Positions 1-9,426 are shown, numbered from the stretch's first letter. The stretch: DNA of 64,000 bases from an uncultured Rhodobiaceae bacterium (GCA_937876775.1 CALEFA010000063.1:1-64000); one strand, 5' to 3'. Notes: generated by a model from the sequence alone, not told the origin. A program made the numbers and translations.

Positions 1-2
1 CG

Positions 3-3000
3 CAAGTCTTTCTGCATGATATTGACGTGGTTGGCGCGGCTCAGGGCCAGCTTGACAGCCAGCTTGATAGTCAGTCTGAGGGCCACGCCGTGCGAGCGCT
101 AAAATCTGCGCATATTGACCGTGCTGTCATTGATTTATCATGGCGCGGCATGGCTGACTTCAAAATTTCCATTGGCCGCTTAACCATACAAGACGCTAAA
201 ATTCATCTCGAAATTGATAATCATTCGGCTGGTTTCATTGGCCGTTTTGTCGATGCCGAACTGCCGCCGATTGATATTGTGCGCGGCCACTTAACATTAG
301 CTGGTTTGAGCAGCGTCAATCCGCCGCGGCATTGGGAGCTCAAGCGTTTTGATGCGCAATTGGGGCGTGAGGCACTCGGAATTGGGCGGCGTTTCAGCTT
401 GCAGCATCGCCCGCTTGACGGCCCGACGACGCGTCTGAGCGTGGTCCTGGGTAGCAGCCAGCCGCGCACAACGATTACTATTCGGGCGCAAAGCGACGAT
501 GGGGACGGCTTAGAGTTTAACGGTTTTATTCGAGGCGAAGAAAATTGGCAGGCCGTCGGTGAGGTCAATCTGAAATCAAGCGCCAATTTAGCCAATCTAT
601 TGGCCAACAGTCTGGGGCTGCAAATTGCGTCATCGGGGCGTAATACTGAACTATCCGGCCTGCTGCGGATGAATAACGTCAATATTGTTTCTGATGATTT
701 ACAAGTTCAGGCATTGGGCGCCGCTTTTCGTGCGCGCTTGTCTTTATTCTGGGCCAATGAAAATCAGCAAACCCCGCATATTGAAGCGCGCCTTTCAACT
801 GGGTTCATTGATTTAACGCAGGTCAGCGCGCTGGACACAGATGCACCACAGCAGGATGTTTTAGAATTCCTAGCCATCGGTTCAGATATCCTTGATGGCG
901 CGACCGGTCGCTTGCGTGTTGAAGCCAACCGGTTCGCTTTCGCTGATGAGAATGGTCGCGATTTACTGCTTTCTGTAAGCCACCTAAAAGACCGTTTGCG
1001 GTTTGAGCGTATCAGCGCCGATTTGCCTTTTAATAGCTCCCTATTGGGCGCTGGCGATGTGGTTTACGCCGAACAGGGGCCAGCTTTCAATGGGAGTTTT
1101 TCGGCCCGCAGTTCAGACACATTGGGCATGTTGATTTGGTTGGGCAAAATTACCAACCAAGATTTTTCATTGTTTATTGAGAACGTCGATGAGTCGCGCG
1201 TGCAACGCTTGAGTTTTGTCACCGATGTAGACTGGTCAAACGAGAAATTCGCCCTGTCAGGCCTCGCCGGACGTTTGGGCGATGATCGCATTGACCTTGA
1301 CTTAACCTTGCCAAATGACGCGGAAATGCCAAGCACAATCAATTTGCGCATGCGTCGGCTTGATCTTGCCGATTGGGGGCTGGCCTCAGCTGGCAATAAT
1401 GATTTGCGGGCAACTAGCCTGTTGCCCAACCTTGATATCGGCAAGGCGTTTGCGTTATCCGGCATGGATACGAAAAGCTCTAACTTTGATGTGTCCTTGC
1501 AGGTCGATCGGCTTTATGCCGATGTCCGCGATATGGGGCCGCTGACATTTCTCGGCTCGGCGAGAGAGGGGGCTCTGTACATCAAAAAAATACTATTGAG
1601 CGATTATGAAGGCGCGGAAATTAATATTGAGGGCAAACTAGAGCACGATGGGCAAACCCATGGCGATATTAAATTGTCGCTCGCAACTGACTTTGCTGAA
1701 CCGCTCTTTGCTCCCGTTATGACCCGACTGTCGCCATTTAATGTCAATGTCGAAGCCCCGCTCAAGCTTCAGGCAACATGGGGCTTGTCTTCGCGGGCGG
1801 CGGCGAATTGGCCAAATGTTCGTCTTATGGCTGGCGGCCGCTTGGGCGACGTCGATCTATCTCTGGATGTCACCAGCCCTGACCGTGGCTTGGATTTCAA
1901 TGTCGCGGGTAGCAAGGTGAAGCTGGCTCTAAGTGGACAGGCCAATGATTTGGCGGCGCGGTTAAATATGCCGCAACAGTTCAGCGATGACGCGCGTGGA
2001 ACGCTGCGCGTTAACACGGAAGCACAGCCCGGGGTTGTGATGTCACTAAACGGCAATTTGAACTTGCAAGATGATGAATTTGCCCTGACGGCCACCATTC
2101 GTCCCGACTCCACCGGCCGCCGTCTTGAGGGATTATTGCAGGCGCGTGGCGCCGATATATTGCCGTTTATTAGCGATTCGCGGCAAGGCACGACGGCGTT
2201 GGCGTTTGACGGCAAGACGCAAGTTAGCGTGACCAAGGATGCAATCGGTTTTTCCAGCCTCAATATGGCTTGGGATGATGGCACCATATCGGGGCAGGGG
2301 CTCTATTCGGTGGCCGATGGCAAAAAACTTTTACGCGCCAATTTACTGTTGGACGGTTTTGACGGCACCTCATTTCTTCCTCAATTTTCGGCAGAGAACG
2401 GCTGGTCACAAGAGCCTATGCAGTGGTTTTTGCTTGGCCAAAGTAATGCCGATTTGGATTTGAGGTTGCGCAATGCCAAATTTGGGCGTGTGCCAATCGA
2501 GACCGCAGAAGCACGTTTAAAGGTGCGCGACGGCGTATTGGAGGCACCGGAGATTGAAATCGCGGCATTGGGTGGTGAGGTATCGGGTAGCTTGCAGGCG
2601 GAAGGTGGCGATCTGACGCCTTTGTTTAATTTATCGGCGCGGTTTACTGACCTCGACCTTGCGGCGTTTTTCACCGCATTATACGGCCAGCCTTTTGTCG
2701 ATGCGGAAGCCCGTGGCACATTTGAAGCGCGCGGGCGTGGCCGCTCCGCTATGGAAATGATCGCCAGCCTGTCGGGCGCCGCCAATGTTGAGACCAATGA
2801 TGGCCAGCTGAGTTTTCTTGCTTTGCCAGCAATGGAGGATTTGACCAATCGGGGGACGCCCGCGCTGGCTCGTGATTTTGAGCGTAGCCTCGGCGTGTTC
2901 TCTCTGCGCGATGGGATATTTGAAACCGGCGCCGCAGAAATTGTTTTTGCCCCGCCGCAAGAAGAAGGCAAATTATCAACCCGTCTCGACCTCATGTCAC

Positions 3001-3164
3001 GGCAATTGGATTTTATGTTTGATTTTGCCAGCGAGCGGCGCAGCCAAATGCTGGAATTTTCTTTGCAAGGTGATGTCGCGACCCCAGAACTCTTAATCGA
3101 AAAACCGGAACCCTTCCCACCGCAAGAGGTTGGGCAATTGCCGGCGGTTAGCGCGACGAATTAA
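3..3164 (+). CDS. AsmA-like envelope protein, 3' part (5' end outside window)
   Basis: The frame is open to the left edge, so the first visible GTG at 27 is probably internal and the gene is cut by the window. The visible part is about 1,050 residues of alternating beta-rich sequence with many short hydrophobic/acidic strands. Its C-terminal third (roughly residues 780-1000) resembles the AsmA/YhdP C-terminal domain. AsmA-like and TamB-like proteins are anchored in the inner membrane, span the periplasm, and are implicated in phospholipid transport or outer-membrane assembly. The N-terminal anchor helix is not visible here. The last 17 bases overlap the end of a convergent small gene. The family call is fairly firm; the specific role is inference. 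Confidence 0.75.
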   Translation, partial: QVFLHDIDVVGAAQGQLDSQLDSQSEGHAVRALKSAHIDRAVIDLSWRGMADFKISIGRLTIQDAKIHLEIDNHSAGFIGRFVDAELPPIDIVRGHLTLAGLSSVNPPRHWELKRFDAQLGREALGIGRRFSLQHRPLDGPTTRLSVVLGSSQPRTTITIRAQSDDGDGLEFNGFIRGEENWQAVGEVNLKSSANLANLLANSLGLQIASSGRNTELSGLLRMNNVNIVSDDLQVQALGAAFRARLSLFWANENQQTPHIEARLSTGFIDLTQVSALDTDAPQQDVLEFLAIGSDILDGATGRLRVEANRFAFADENGRDLLLSVSHLKDRLRFERISADLPFNSSLLGAGDVVYAEQGPAFNGSFSARSSDTLGMLIWLGKITNQDFSLFIENVDESRVQRLSFVTDVDWSNEKFALSGLAGRLGDDRIDLDLTLPNDAEMPSTINLRMRRLDLADWGLASAGNNDLRATSLLPNLDIGKAFALSGMDTKSSNFDVSLQVDRLYADVRDMGPLTFLGSAREGALYIKKILLSDYEGAEINIEGKLEHDGQTHGDIKLSLATDFAEPLFAPVMTRLSPFNVNVEAPLKLQATWGLSSRAAANWPNVRLMAGGRLGDVDLSLDVTSPDRGLDFNVAGSKVKLALSGQANDLAARLNMPQQFSDDARGTLRVNTEAQPGVVMSLNGNLNLQDDEFALTATIRPDSTGRRLEGLLQARGADILPFISDSRQGTTALAFDGKTQVSVTKDAIGFSSLNMAWDDGTISGQGLYSVADGKKLLRANLLLDGFDGTSFLPQFSAENGWSQEPMQWFLLGQSNADLDLRLRNAKFGRVPIETAEARLKVRDGVLEAPEIEIAALGGEVSGSLQAEGGDLTPLFNLSARFTDLDLAAFFTALYGQPFVDAEARGTFEARGRGRSAMEMIASLSGAANVETNDGQLSFLALPAMEDLTNRGTPALARDFERSLGVFSLRDGIFETGAAEIVFAPPQEEGKLSTRLDLMSRQLDFMFDFASERRSQMLEFSLQGDVATPELLIEKPEPFPPQEVGQLPAVSATN

Positions 3165-3366
3165 GCAGCCAATGATGCGCCGCAACACGCAAAGCGCTGG
3201 ACAGGCTGGCGGGGCGTTGGCTGGCGTCAATGTCGGCAATCAGAACTGGCAGGGAAACAGATTTTTCTTCCGCCATTTGTCGCAATGTTTGCCAAAAGAT
3301 CGGCTCCAAGGACAAGCTGGTTGCGTGACCAGCGATGACAATTGAGCGTTTCTGGGGTTTTTCCAT
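3148..3366 (-). CDS. Ribbon-helix-helix domain protein (RHH_4-like), 72 aa
   Basis: Small protein with the pattern of the alphaproteobacterial RHH_4 family: a basic start (KPQKRSIVIAGH), then a short beta strand and SLEPIFWQTLRQMA helix, ending in SLSSALRVAAHHWL. RHH proteins normally bind DNA as dimers, but targets of this family are not known to me. The gene begins 6 bases after the fumC stop on the same strand, so the two are probably co-transcribed. Its 3' end overlaps the end of the convergent AsmA-like gene by 17 bases. Confidence 0.75.
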   Translation of the reverse strand: MEKPQKRSIVIAGHATSLSLEPIFWQTLRQMAEEKSVSLPVLIADIDASQRPASLSSALRVAAHHWLLNSSR

Positions 3367-3372
3367 TATTGG

Positions 3373-4764
3373 CTATTTCGGCGCAATCATGTCTTCGGGG
3401 CGGACAATGGCATCAAACTCTTCTTCCGTTACGAAACCGCCACCGACAGCTTCTTCACGCAAAGTGGTGCCGTTCTTGTGCGCTGTTTTGGCTACCGTCG
3501 TGGCGTTGTCATAGCCGATTTTCGGGGCCAAGGCTGTCACCAACATAAGCGAGCGTTCCATTAGGTTGCGGATGTTCGCCTCATTGGCCTCAATGCCGAC
3601 GACACAATTATCGGTGAAGCTGACCGCAGCATCGCCCAACAGGCGCATGGACTGAATAAGGTTATAAGCCATTACTGGCTTGAACACATTAAGCTCCATG
3701 TGCCCTTGCGTGCCAGCAATGGTGATGGTTGTGTGATTGCCCATTACTTGGGCGCAAACCATGGTCATGGCTTCGCATTGTGTTGGGTTGACTTTACCCG
3801 GCATAATCGATGAGCCTGGTTCATTTTCTGGCAGGCTCAGTTCGCCCAAACCCGAACGGGGGCCAGAGCCGAGCAAGCGAATATCATTGGCGATTTTATT
3901 CAATGAAGCGGCAATCGTGTTCAACATGCCTGACATTTCAACAAAGGCATCATGGGCCGCCAGAGCTTCGAATTTATTCTCAGCGGTAACAAACTCAAGA
4001 CCGGTGAACGATGCCACTTCGGCGGCAAAGGCTTCAGCAAAACCTGGCTTTGCATTCAGACCGGTGCCAACCGCCGTACCGCCTTGAGCCAGCGCCAAAA
4101 GCCGTGGCAGGGAGGTTTTGACGCGTTCAATGGCGTATTTCAACTGTGTCGCATAGCCAGAAAATTCCTGCCCCAACGTCAGCGGTGTGGCGTCTTGTAA
4201 ATGCGTGCGGCCAATTTTCACCACATCAACCCATTGCTCGGACTTGCTTTGCAGAGCGGCGTGCAAATGCTGTAGCGCTGGAATCAGGCGATTGGCGGCT
4301 TCTTCAGCGGCGCCAATATGCATAGCCGTAGGGAATGTATCATTGGATGACTGGCTGCAATTGCAATGGTCATTTGGGTGAACAGGCGTTTTCGACCCCA
4401 TTTCACCACCCATAAGCTCGATTGCCCGATTTGAAATCACTTCATTGGCGTTCATATTCGATTGCGTGCCGGAACCCGTTTGCCATACGACCAAAGGAAA
4501 ATGGTCGTTCAATTTACCTTCCGCCACTTCGGTTGCAGCTTGCACAATCGCTGCGCCAATGTCGCTTTGCAAATTATCCAGTTTCATATTGGCCTTGGCA
4601 GCGGCCATTTTTACAATGCCCAGCGCCCGCACCAAAGGTAGGGGCATGGTTTCGCCACCAATTTTAAAATTGCCCAGAGAACGCTGCGTTTGCGCGCCCC
4701 AATACCGATCGGCCTGCACATCTAAAGGGCCAAAGCTATCGGTTTCAATACGTGTATCAGCCAT
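3373..4764 (-). CDS. fumC: Fumarate hydratase, class II
   Basis: Converts fumarate and water to L-malate in the TCA cycle; iron-independent cytosolic tetramer. The 463-residue length matches FumC. The family signature [11 protein letters not shown] is present, together with the [10 protein letters not shown] substrate-binding segment and the [21 protein letters not shown] segment. I start at the ATG at 4764 ([12 protein letters not shown]), which has GGAG upstream, because the longer frame (24 extra residues) has no family counterpart. A small RHH gene follows within 6 bases. sspB ends 84 bases upstream in the same direction. Confidence 0.96.
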   Translation of the reverse strand: MADTRIETDSFGPLDVQADRYWGAQTQRSLGNFKIGGETMPLPLVRALGIVKMAAAKANMKLDNLQSDIGAAIVQAATEVAEGKLNDHFPLVVWQTGSGTQSNMNANEVISNRAIELMGGEMGSKTPVHPNDHCNCSQSSNDTFPTAMHIGAAEEAANRLIPALQHLHAALQSKSEQWVDVVKIGRTHLQDATPLTLGQEFSGYATQLKYAIERVKTSLPRLLALAQGGTAVGTGLNAKPGFAEAFAAEVASFTGLEFVTAENKFEALAAHDAFVEMSGMLNTIAASLNKIANDIRLLGSGPRSGLGELSLPENEPGSSIMPGKVNPTQCEAMTMVCAQVMGNHTTITIAGTQGHMELNVFKPVMAYNLIQSMRLLGDAAVSFTDNCVVGIEANEANIRNLMERSLMLVTALAPKIGYDNATTVAKTAHKNGTTLREEAVGGGFVTEEEFDAIVRPEDMIAPK

Positions 4765-4847
4765 CGGGCATCTCCGCTCATAGATTAATCTGCAAGGGGA
4801 ATAGCATAGCTCGACGCTATCGCCAATATAGGCCACTCATTTAGCTG

Positions 4848-5348
4848 TTACTTGTCGCGGAAGCTGTCGAGGCTAATGACTTCACCGACCGGCTTTTCGT
4901 CGGTCTCTTGATCACTGCTGGCTTGGCTGACGAACAGGCTGCTTTCGTCATCGTCAAATGCGGTGTCATCCAAATCTTCGTCGGCGTCAAAGTCTTCATC
5001 TTCAAACATCAGGCCAAAAGCCACCGAGGGGTCGTAAAATTTACTAATCGCATCAAATGGCACAACCAGTGTTTCTGGCTGTTGGTTGAAGCTAAGACGC
5101 ACAGAAAAATGATCTTCTTCGACCGTTAAATCTTCAAACTGATTTTGTAAAACAATGGTGATTTCAAGGGGGTGGGCGGCGCGTAATTTGTCAGACATCA
5201 CCACGCCGTCATCTTGTGTGCGATAGGTAATGTAAAAATGATGCTGGCCAATCAAGCCCTTTTCAGCCGCTTCTGCAATGACGTCGCGCACCACGCTCAA
5301 TAACGCTTTTTGTGCTCGACTTGCATAATCTATTTTATCTTCAGACAT
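4848..5348 (-). CDS. sspB: SspB-like adaptor delivering ssrA-tagged proteins to ClpXP
   Basis: 166 residues with the alphaproteobacterial SspB (ClpXP stringent starvation protein B) fold pattern: N-terminal helix (YASRAQKALLSVVRDVIAEA), the conserved HHFYITYRT strand, a substrate-groove segment around FSVRLSFN...LVVPFDAI, then a long acidic linker and a C-terminal tail ISLDSFRDK. That tail matches the ClpX-binding peptide expected at the end of SspB. SspB binds the tmRNA-encoded tag and hands tagged proteins to ClpX. The gene starts only 24 bases beyond the last T of the ssrA terminator on the same strand, with AGGAAG as ribosome-binding site, so its target-maker and the adaptor are neighbours. 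Confidence 0.93.
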   Translation of the reverse strand: MSEDKIDYASRAQKALLSVVRDVIAEAAEKGLIGQHHFYITYRTQDDGVVMSDKLRAAHPLEITIVLQNQFEDLTVEEDHFSVRLSFNQQPETLVVPFDAISKFYDPSVAFGLMFEDEDFDADEDLDDTAFDDDESSLFVSQASSDQETDEKPVGEVISLDSFRDK

Positions 5349-5371
5349 TATTGAATTCTTCCTTGGCCATC

Positions 5372-5407
5372 AAAAAAGTGGAAGGCTTCTGTTGCCAGGT
5401 GCCTTCC
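5372..5407 (-). terminator. Rho-independent terminator of ssrA
   Basis: On the minus strand GGAAGGC (5407-5401) and GCCTTCC (5386-5380) form a perfect 7-bp stem with a 14-base loop. An AC dinucleotide follows, then six T (5377-5372). It closes the tmRNA coding piece. The sspB start codon lies 24 bases further on. Confidence 0.85.
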
Positions 5408-5686
5408 GAACCCCGCCATGCTCCTGCGACGGAGATGGACTTTAAGTGAAGTTTAGGCGCTGCTATGCAGCGACTGCTACTTCCGCGTAGTTGTCATTTG
5501 CAACTATCATAATGGCCCGATAACGATGGTACCATGCCGAGCGACGGATACATCCTTTACGCCCTCGTCGATCCTGGTTCGCCCCCATAAACTGGCAGAA
5601 AATGGTGGAGGCGCCGGGTACTGCCCCCGGGTCCGAATGGTTTATTACGAAGTCCGTGTATCGCCATAGTCGGTAAACCGACCCCA
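5378..5686 (-). ncRNA. ssrA: Circularly permuted (two-piece) tmRNA, alphaproteobacterial type
   Basis: Reading the minus strand, the acceptor piece comes first (about 5686 to 5603). It has a GTCGGT-TT-ACCGAC hairpin near its start, a T-arm-like CCGGG/CCCGG stem, and the 3' end CGCCTCCACCA with CCA at 5605-5603. A 16-base intervening segment follows. The coding piece begins at 5586 with GGGGGCG, which pairs over 7 bp (one G-U) with CGCCTCC of the acceptor piece, rebuilding the acceptor stem. The tag frame lies at 5501-5463 and a terminator ends the gene. tmRNA rescues stalled ribosomes. A TTATAG box at 5690-5695 is a plausible -10; the exact 5' end is estimated. thyA is divergent, 85 bases away. 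Confidence 0.95.
5463..5501 (-). other. tmRNA proteolysis-tag reading frame
   Basis: Twelve codons from the GCA resume codon to TAG encode ANDNYAEVAVAA. With the alanine carried on tmRNA the full tag is 13 residues. The ANDN start (SspB-binding side) and the AVAA-type end (ClpX-binding side) are the two parts conserved in proteobacterial tags. The five bases before the resume codon are TAGTT, close to the usual TAGTC. Confidence 0.95.
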
Positions 5687-5771
5687 AAGCTATAACATTC
5701 TTCACAGCAAAATAACAGGTCGAAGTGAAAACCGATTGCAGAGTAATTAAAGAATCGGCGACAATGCCTGC

Positions 5772-6566
5772 ATGCAACAGTATCTCGAACTCCTTGATCG
5801 TGTGCTTTACAAGGGCGTAAAGCGAGAAGATAGAACCGGCACCGGCACGCTCTCCGTGTTTGGCCATCAAATGCGTTTTGACTTGAGCCGAGGCTTTCCG
5901 GCTTTGACCACCAAAAAGCTGCATTTGAAATCCATCATTCATGAGCTTTTGTGGTTTCTTTCAGGCGACACGAATATTCGTTATTTGAAAGAAAATGGCG
6001 TGTCCATTTGGGATGATTGGGCCGATGAGAATGGTGATTTGGGCCCTGTTTATGGCCGCCAGTGGCGCAGTTGGCAAACCCCAACAGGGCAGCATATCGA
6101 CCAGATAACGCAATTAATTGGACAGTTGAAAAACAATCCAGACTCGCGCCGGCATATTGTGACCGCATGGAACCCGTCCGATGTTGACGATATGGCTTTG
6201 CCGCCGTGCCACTGCCTTTTTCAGTTCTACGTCGCCAATGGCAAATTATCCTGCCAGCTATATCAGCGCTCGGCTGATATTTTCCTCGGCGTGCCGTTCA
6301 ACATTGCGTCTTATGCGCTACTGACACAAATGTTGGCGCAAGTTTGCGATTTGCAAGTCGGTGATTTCGTCCACACGCTGGGCGATGCGCATTTATATCT
6401 CAACCACATTGACCAAGCGCGCCTGCAATTGCAACGGCGTCCGGGGGCGTTGCCGAGTTTGCAAATCAACCCAGATGTGAAAGATATTTTTGCCTTCACC
6501 TTTGATGATTTCGAATTACTGGACTATCAAGCACAAGCTCATATTGCTGCGCCGATAGCGGTTTAG
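5772..6566 (+). CDS. thyA: Thymidylate synthase
   Basis: Methylates dUMP to dTMP using methylene-tetrahydrofolate. The length of 264 residues equals E. coli ThyA. The catalytic cysteine is at residue 146 in [12 protein letters not shown]. The dUMP-binding [18 protein letters not shown] segment and the N-terminal REDRTGTGT phosphate-binding loop are intact. The first ATG in frame is used. folA follows after 3 bases, an operon that makes sense because ThyA turns the folate cofactor into dihydrofolate, which FolA reduces. Confidence 0.97.
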   Translation: MQQYLELLDRVLYKGVKREDRTGTGTLSVFGHQMRFDLSRGFPALTTKKLHLKSIIHELLWFLSGDTNIRYLKENGVSIWDDWADENGDLGPVYGRQWRSWQTPTGQHIDQITQLIGQLKNNPDSRRHIVTAWNPSDVDDMALPPCHCLFQFYVANGKLSCQLYQRSADIFLGVPFNIASYALLTQMLAQVCDLQVGDFVHTLGDAHLYLNHIDQARLQLQRRPGALPSLQINPDVKDIFAFTFDDFELLDYQAQAHIAAPIAV

Positions 6567-6569
6567 CGG

Positions 6570-7052
6570 ATGCGTATTGAAATGATTGTCGCCGTGGCGG
6601 AAAATGGTGTTATCGGACATCAGGGCGATATGCCTTGGCGGTTGCCGGCTGATTTGAAACATTTCAAACAGATCACAATGGGACTGCCGATTATTATGGG
6701 GCGTCTCACATGGCTGTCTTTGGGGAGTGCCTTGCCTGGCCGGTTGAATATTGTCATCAGCAGCCAAGACCTCGATTTACCCGATGGTGTGGTGCAGGCC
6801 AAGACGCCACAAGCGGCTCTGGACATGGCTGACAGTGACCGTGTGATGATTATCGGTGGCGGGCAAATCTACAAAGCGTTTGAGGCGCAGGCCGACATTA
6901 TTCATCTCACGCAAGTACATGCTTCGCCTGATGGCGACACGTTTTTTGCTTTGCAAAATGCCGACGCTTGGCGCGAAACCGAGCGTCAATCTTTTGCGGC
7001 TGACGAAAACAATAGCGCCGCCTATAGTTTTGTGACCTTGGTCAAAATTTAA
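6570..7052 (+). CDS. folA: Dihydrofolate reductase
   Basis: Reduces dihydrofolate to tetrahydrofolate with NADPH. 160 residues. The N-terminus IVAVAENGVIGHQGDMPWRLPADLKHFK is the canonical substrate/cofactor region (here in two stretches), with PGRLNIVIS and the VMIIGGGQIY cofactor loop downstream. The usual GRKTWESIG segment reads GRLTWLSLG, a local divergence next to the NADPH site. Follows thyA by 3 bases. An alternative start at the next ATG (6582) is possible. Confidence 0.95.
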   Translation: MRIEMIVAVAENGVIGHQGDMPWRLPADLKHFKQITMGLPIIMGRLTWLSLGSALPGRLNIVISSQDLDLPDGVVQAKTPQAALDMADSDRVMIIGGGQIYKAFEAQADIIHLTQVHASPDGDTFFALQNADAWRETERQSFAADENNSAAYSFVTLVKI

Positions 7053-7062
7053 GGAGCAGCGC

Positions 7063-7971
7063 GTGCAAACCATTGCGACAGATTTACAATTTCCTGAAGG
7101 CCCCATTGCGATGGATGATGGCTCGGTGATTTTGGTGGAGATTGCGCGTGGTACGTTGAGCCGTGTGTTGCCAGACGGGCGGATTGACGTGATTGCTGAT
7201 TTGGGCGGTGGCCCGAATGGCGCGGCTATCGGGCCTGATGGCGCGGTCTATGTTTGCAATAATGGCGGTTTTGACTGGCACAGATCAGGTGGGCGTATCT
7301 TCCCGGGCGACGCGCCAGATAATTATTCCGGCGGGCGCATTGAGCGGGTTGATTTGAGCACGGGCACTTTTGAGGTGCTTTATCAGGCCTGCGATGGCGT
7401 GCCCCTGCAAGGCCCGAATGATATTGTGTTCGATGCGCAGGGTGGGTTTTGGTTCACTGATTTGGGCAAGTCGACTGGGCGTTTGAAAGATCGGGGCGCG
7501 GTCTATTACGCCACCATCGACGGCAATCATATTGAGCAAATGTTATTTCCCATTGAAACCCCGAATGGCGTGTCTTTAAGCCCTGATGAAACCCGGCTGT
7601 ATGTCGCCGAGACCCAAGGCGCGCGTCTTTGGGGTTTCGATATTGCCAGCCCCGGCAAATTGGCACCACCCGCCGCCACCAGTTCAAAAACTTTTATCGC
7701 ATCGCCTGCCGGCCTTTGTTTTTTTGACAGTATGGCAGTGGAGGCCGATGGCACAGTGTGTGTGGCGACGATTGTTAATGGTGGTATCAGCCGTATCAAT
7801 CCCGACGATGGCAGTATCCGTCATGTCGCCACCGATGATCCGATGACCACAAATATTTGTTTTGGCGGCGAAGATTTGAAAACCGCCTATATGACTTTGT
7901 CATCGACCGGTCGTTTGGTGTCGATGCCTTGGGATACGGCCGGATTGGCGCTTAATTTTTTGAATAAGTAG
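7063..7971 (+). CDS. SMP-30/gluconolactonase family beta-propeller protein
   Basis: 302 residues. The start is the GTG at 7063, chosen because AAGGAG lies just upstream. The family hallmarks are LQFPEGPI near the N-terminus (metal-binding Glu), GPNDIVFDAQGGFWFTD in the middle (metal-binding Asn), and SPDETRLYVAET, typical of calcium-dependent lactonases with a six-bladed propeller. Members hydrolyse sugar lactones or similar esters; the substrate cannot be read from sequence. It is probably co-transcribed with thyA-folA but not obviously connected in function. Its end overlaps the convergent DUF1737 gene by 20 bases. Confidence 0.85.
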   Translation: MQTIATDLQFPEGPIAMDDGSVILVEIARGTLSRVLPDGRIDVIADLGGGPNGAAIGPDGAVYVCNNGGFDWHRSGGRIFPGDAPDNYSGGRIERVDLSTGTFEVLYQACDGVPLQGPNDIVFDAQGGFWFTDLGKSTGRLKDRGAVYYATIDGNHIEQMLFPIETPNGVSLSPDETRLYVAETQGARLWGFDIASPGKLAPPAATSSKTFIASPAGLCFFDSMAVEADGTVCVATIVNGGISRINPDDGSIRHVATDDPMTTNICFGGEDLKTAYMTLSSTGRLVSMPWDTAGLALNFLNK

Positions 7972-8152
7972 CGGCCATTTCAGCCAACACCACCGCTTGT
8001 CCACAATGTCGTTCGCCATTGGCGTCGACTTGCATAATTGGTGGGCCGTAAAGCACATATCCGTCGCGCAAAGCGTCGGACACTCGCTGGCAGAAAACCG
8101 CATCATCAGTACCAGTTAAAAACTTATAGGCTTTTGGTTGGTTATCACTCAT
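7952..8152 (-). CDS. DUF1737-type small protein, 66 aa
   Basis: Short protein with the DUF1737 pattern: AYKFLTGTDDAVFCQRVSDALRDGYVLYGPP. Function unknown. It overlaps the end of apbC by 4 bases (ATGA), so translation is probably coupled to apbC. Its own 3' end overlaps the convergent SMP-30 gene by 20 bases. Confidence 0.75.
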   Translation of the reverse strand: MSDNQPKAYKFLTGTDDAVFCQRVSDALRDGYVLYGPPIMQVDANGERHCGQAVVLAEMAATYSKN

Positions 8153-9237
8153 TGGGCGCTTCCTTTAGATGCTAATTGCGTCAACACCGCATCGGCAAGG
8201 GCGGCGAATGCATGGCCACTATAGCCGGCCATGTCGGCGACGGTTGCTGGCGTGCCAGTCTCGCTGGCCGCTTGTATGGCTGGGTCAAGCGCCAGACTGG
8301 CCAAACACGGCAAGCCGGTTTGCGCCGTCATTGCCTCGCCACCGGCCTCACCAAATGGGAATAATTTGCTACCGTCTGGGGCTTGCATATAGGCCATATT
8401 TTCGACCATGCCGAGCACCGGAATATTAACCTTTTCAAACATACCAATGGCGCGTTTAACGTCGGCCAAAGCAAGGCTGCTCGGGGTTGAAATAATCAAC
8501 GCACCGGCAACCGGAATTCGCTGCGCCATGGTCAATTGAATGTCACCCGTGCCCGGTGGCATATCCAACACCAGAATATCGAGCTCCGGCCATTCAACAT
8601 CGTTCAACATTTGTATGAGGGCGCCTTGCACCATTGGCCCGCGCCAAATCATCGCTTGTTCGGGGGGCACCATATAGCCAATCGACATGGTGGCGACCCC
8701 ATGGCGATCAATCGGAATTAGTTTTTTCTCATCGGTCACGTCTGGCCGTTCGGTGATGTTCAGCAATTGAGGTGCCGACGGGCCGTAAATATCTGCGTCT
8801 AGTAGCCCCACGCGCTTGCCAGCCTGCTGCAGGGCAAGAGCCAAATTGACGGCAATGGTCGATTTGCCAACCCCGCCTTTGCCCGAGGCGACAGCGATAA
8901 CGGCGCCAATACGGTCAAACACTTCCGGCACTTCGCGATTGGGTTCGCTGGCCGGTTTGTGAGCCGGTTTGCTAGCTTCAACCGCCGGTGCGGCTTTGTG
9001 GGCGGTCATGACGCAGGTCACGGACAAAACCCCTTTGATGGCCGCGACCGCTTCTTCCGCTTGTTTCTTCAAGGTCTCAAGTGTTTCTGTCGCCAGTCCG
9101 CCAACTTCCAGCGAAAAGCCTATGTTTCCTGACTTAATCACCACCCCTTGCACGCGCCCGGCGGTAACAATATCTTGGGCTTCTTGTGCACCGTGAATCT
9201 GGCTGAGGGCGTGTCGAATGTCGTCTTCTTCTAACAT
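8149..9237 (-). CDS. apbC: Mrp/NBP35-type P-loop ATPase, iron-sulfur cluster carrier
   Basis: 362 residues: an N-terminal MIP18/DUF59 domain (1-80), a proline/lysine-rich linker, then a ParA-like ATPase with Walker A GKGGVGKST (about 119-127), DADIYGPSAPQ, and LDMPPGTGD. The start MLEEDDIRHA at 9237 is chosen because a 163-residue upstream extension would run into the divergent hflK promoter region and resembles nothing. Oddity: the CPxC motif that normally follows the ENM(S/A)Y segment to bind the Fe-S cluster reads QAPDGS here, with no cysteines. Divergent to hflK. Confidence 0.9.
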   Translation of the reverse strand: MLEEDDIRHALSQIHGAQEAQDIVTAGRVQGVVIKSGNIGFSLEVGGLATETLETLKKQAEEAVAAIKGVLSVTCVMTAHKAAPAVEASKPAHKPASEPNREVPEVFDRIGAVIAVASGKGGVGKSTIAVNLALALQQAGKRVGLLDADIYGPSAPQLLNITERPDVTDEKKLIPIDRHGVATMSIGYMVPPEQAMIWRGPMVQGALIQMLNDVEWPELDILVLDMPPGTGDIQLTMAQRIPVAGALIISTPSSLALADVKRAIGMFEKVNIPVLGMVENMAYMQAPDGSKLFPFGEAGGEAMTAQTGLPCLASLALDPAIQAASETGTPATVADMAGYSGHAFAALADAVLTQLASKGSAQ

Positions 9238-9309
9238 TGGCAAAAAATTCCTTAAATAAACGTCCCAATTGGTGGGAATCACTTGAAACAGAGGCTCTGA
9301 CAACCCACA

Positions 9310-9337
9310 TTGGGTGAGAGAGAGTGTTGCATATATA
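9310..9337 (+). promoter_or_regulatory. Possible sigma-70 promoter for hflKC
   Basis: TTGGGT (9310-9315), a 16-base spacer and TATATA (9332-9337) stand 90 bases upstream of the hflK start. A CTTGAA box at 9282-9287, 17 bases before CCACAT, could be a heat-shock type promoter, but the match is loose. Neither is proved. Confidence 0.3.
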
Positions 9338-9426
9338 AGCTGCTTGCAAAACATCACAAGTCGGTGTGTGCAACTTTCGCATTGGAAGCATTGAAAGCGC
9401 ATGAGCGCGATACGGAGGATGCAGGC

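Noticed and set aside
2381-2995. Long minus-strand frames opposite the AsmA-like gene
   Set aside because: They are shadows of the strong plus-strand coding frame, with arginine/serine-rich content typical of antisense frames.
5463-5942. 159-codon minus-strand frame across ssrA and the start of thyA
   Set aside because: It is an artefact of the tmRNA gene; only its last 12 codons (the tag) are translated.
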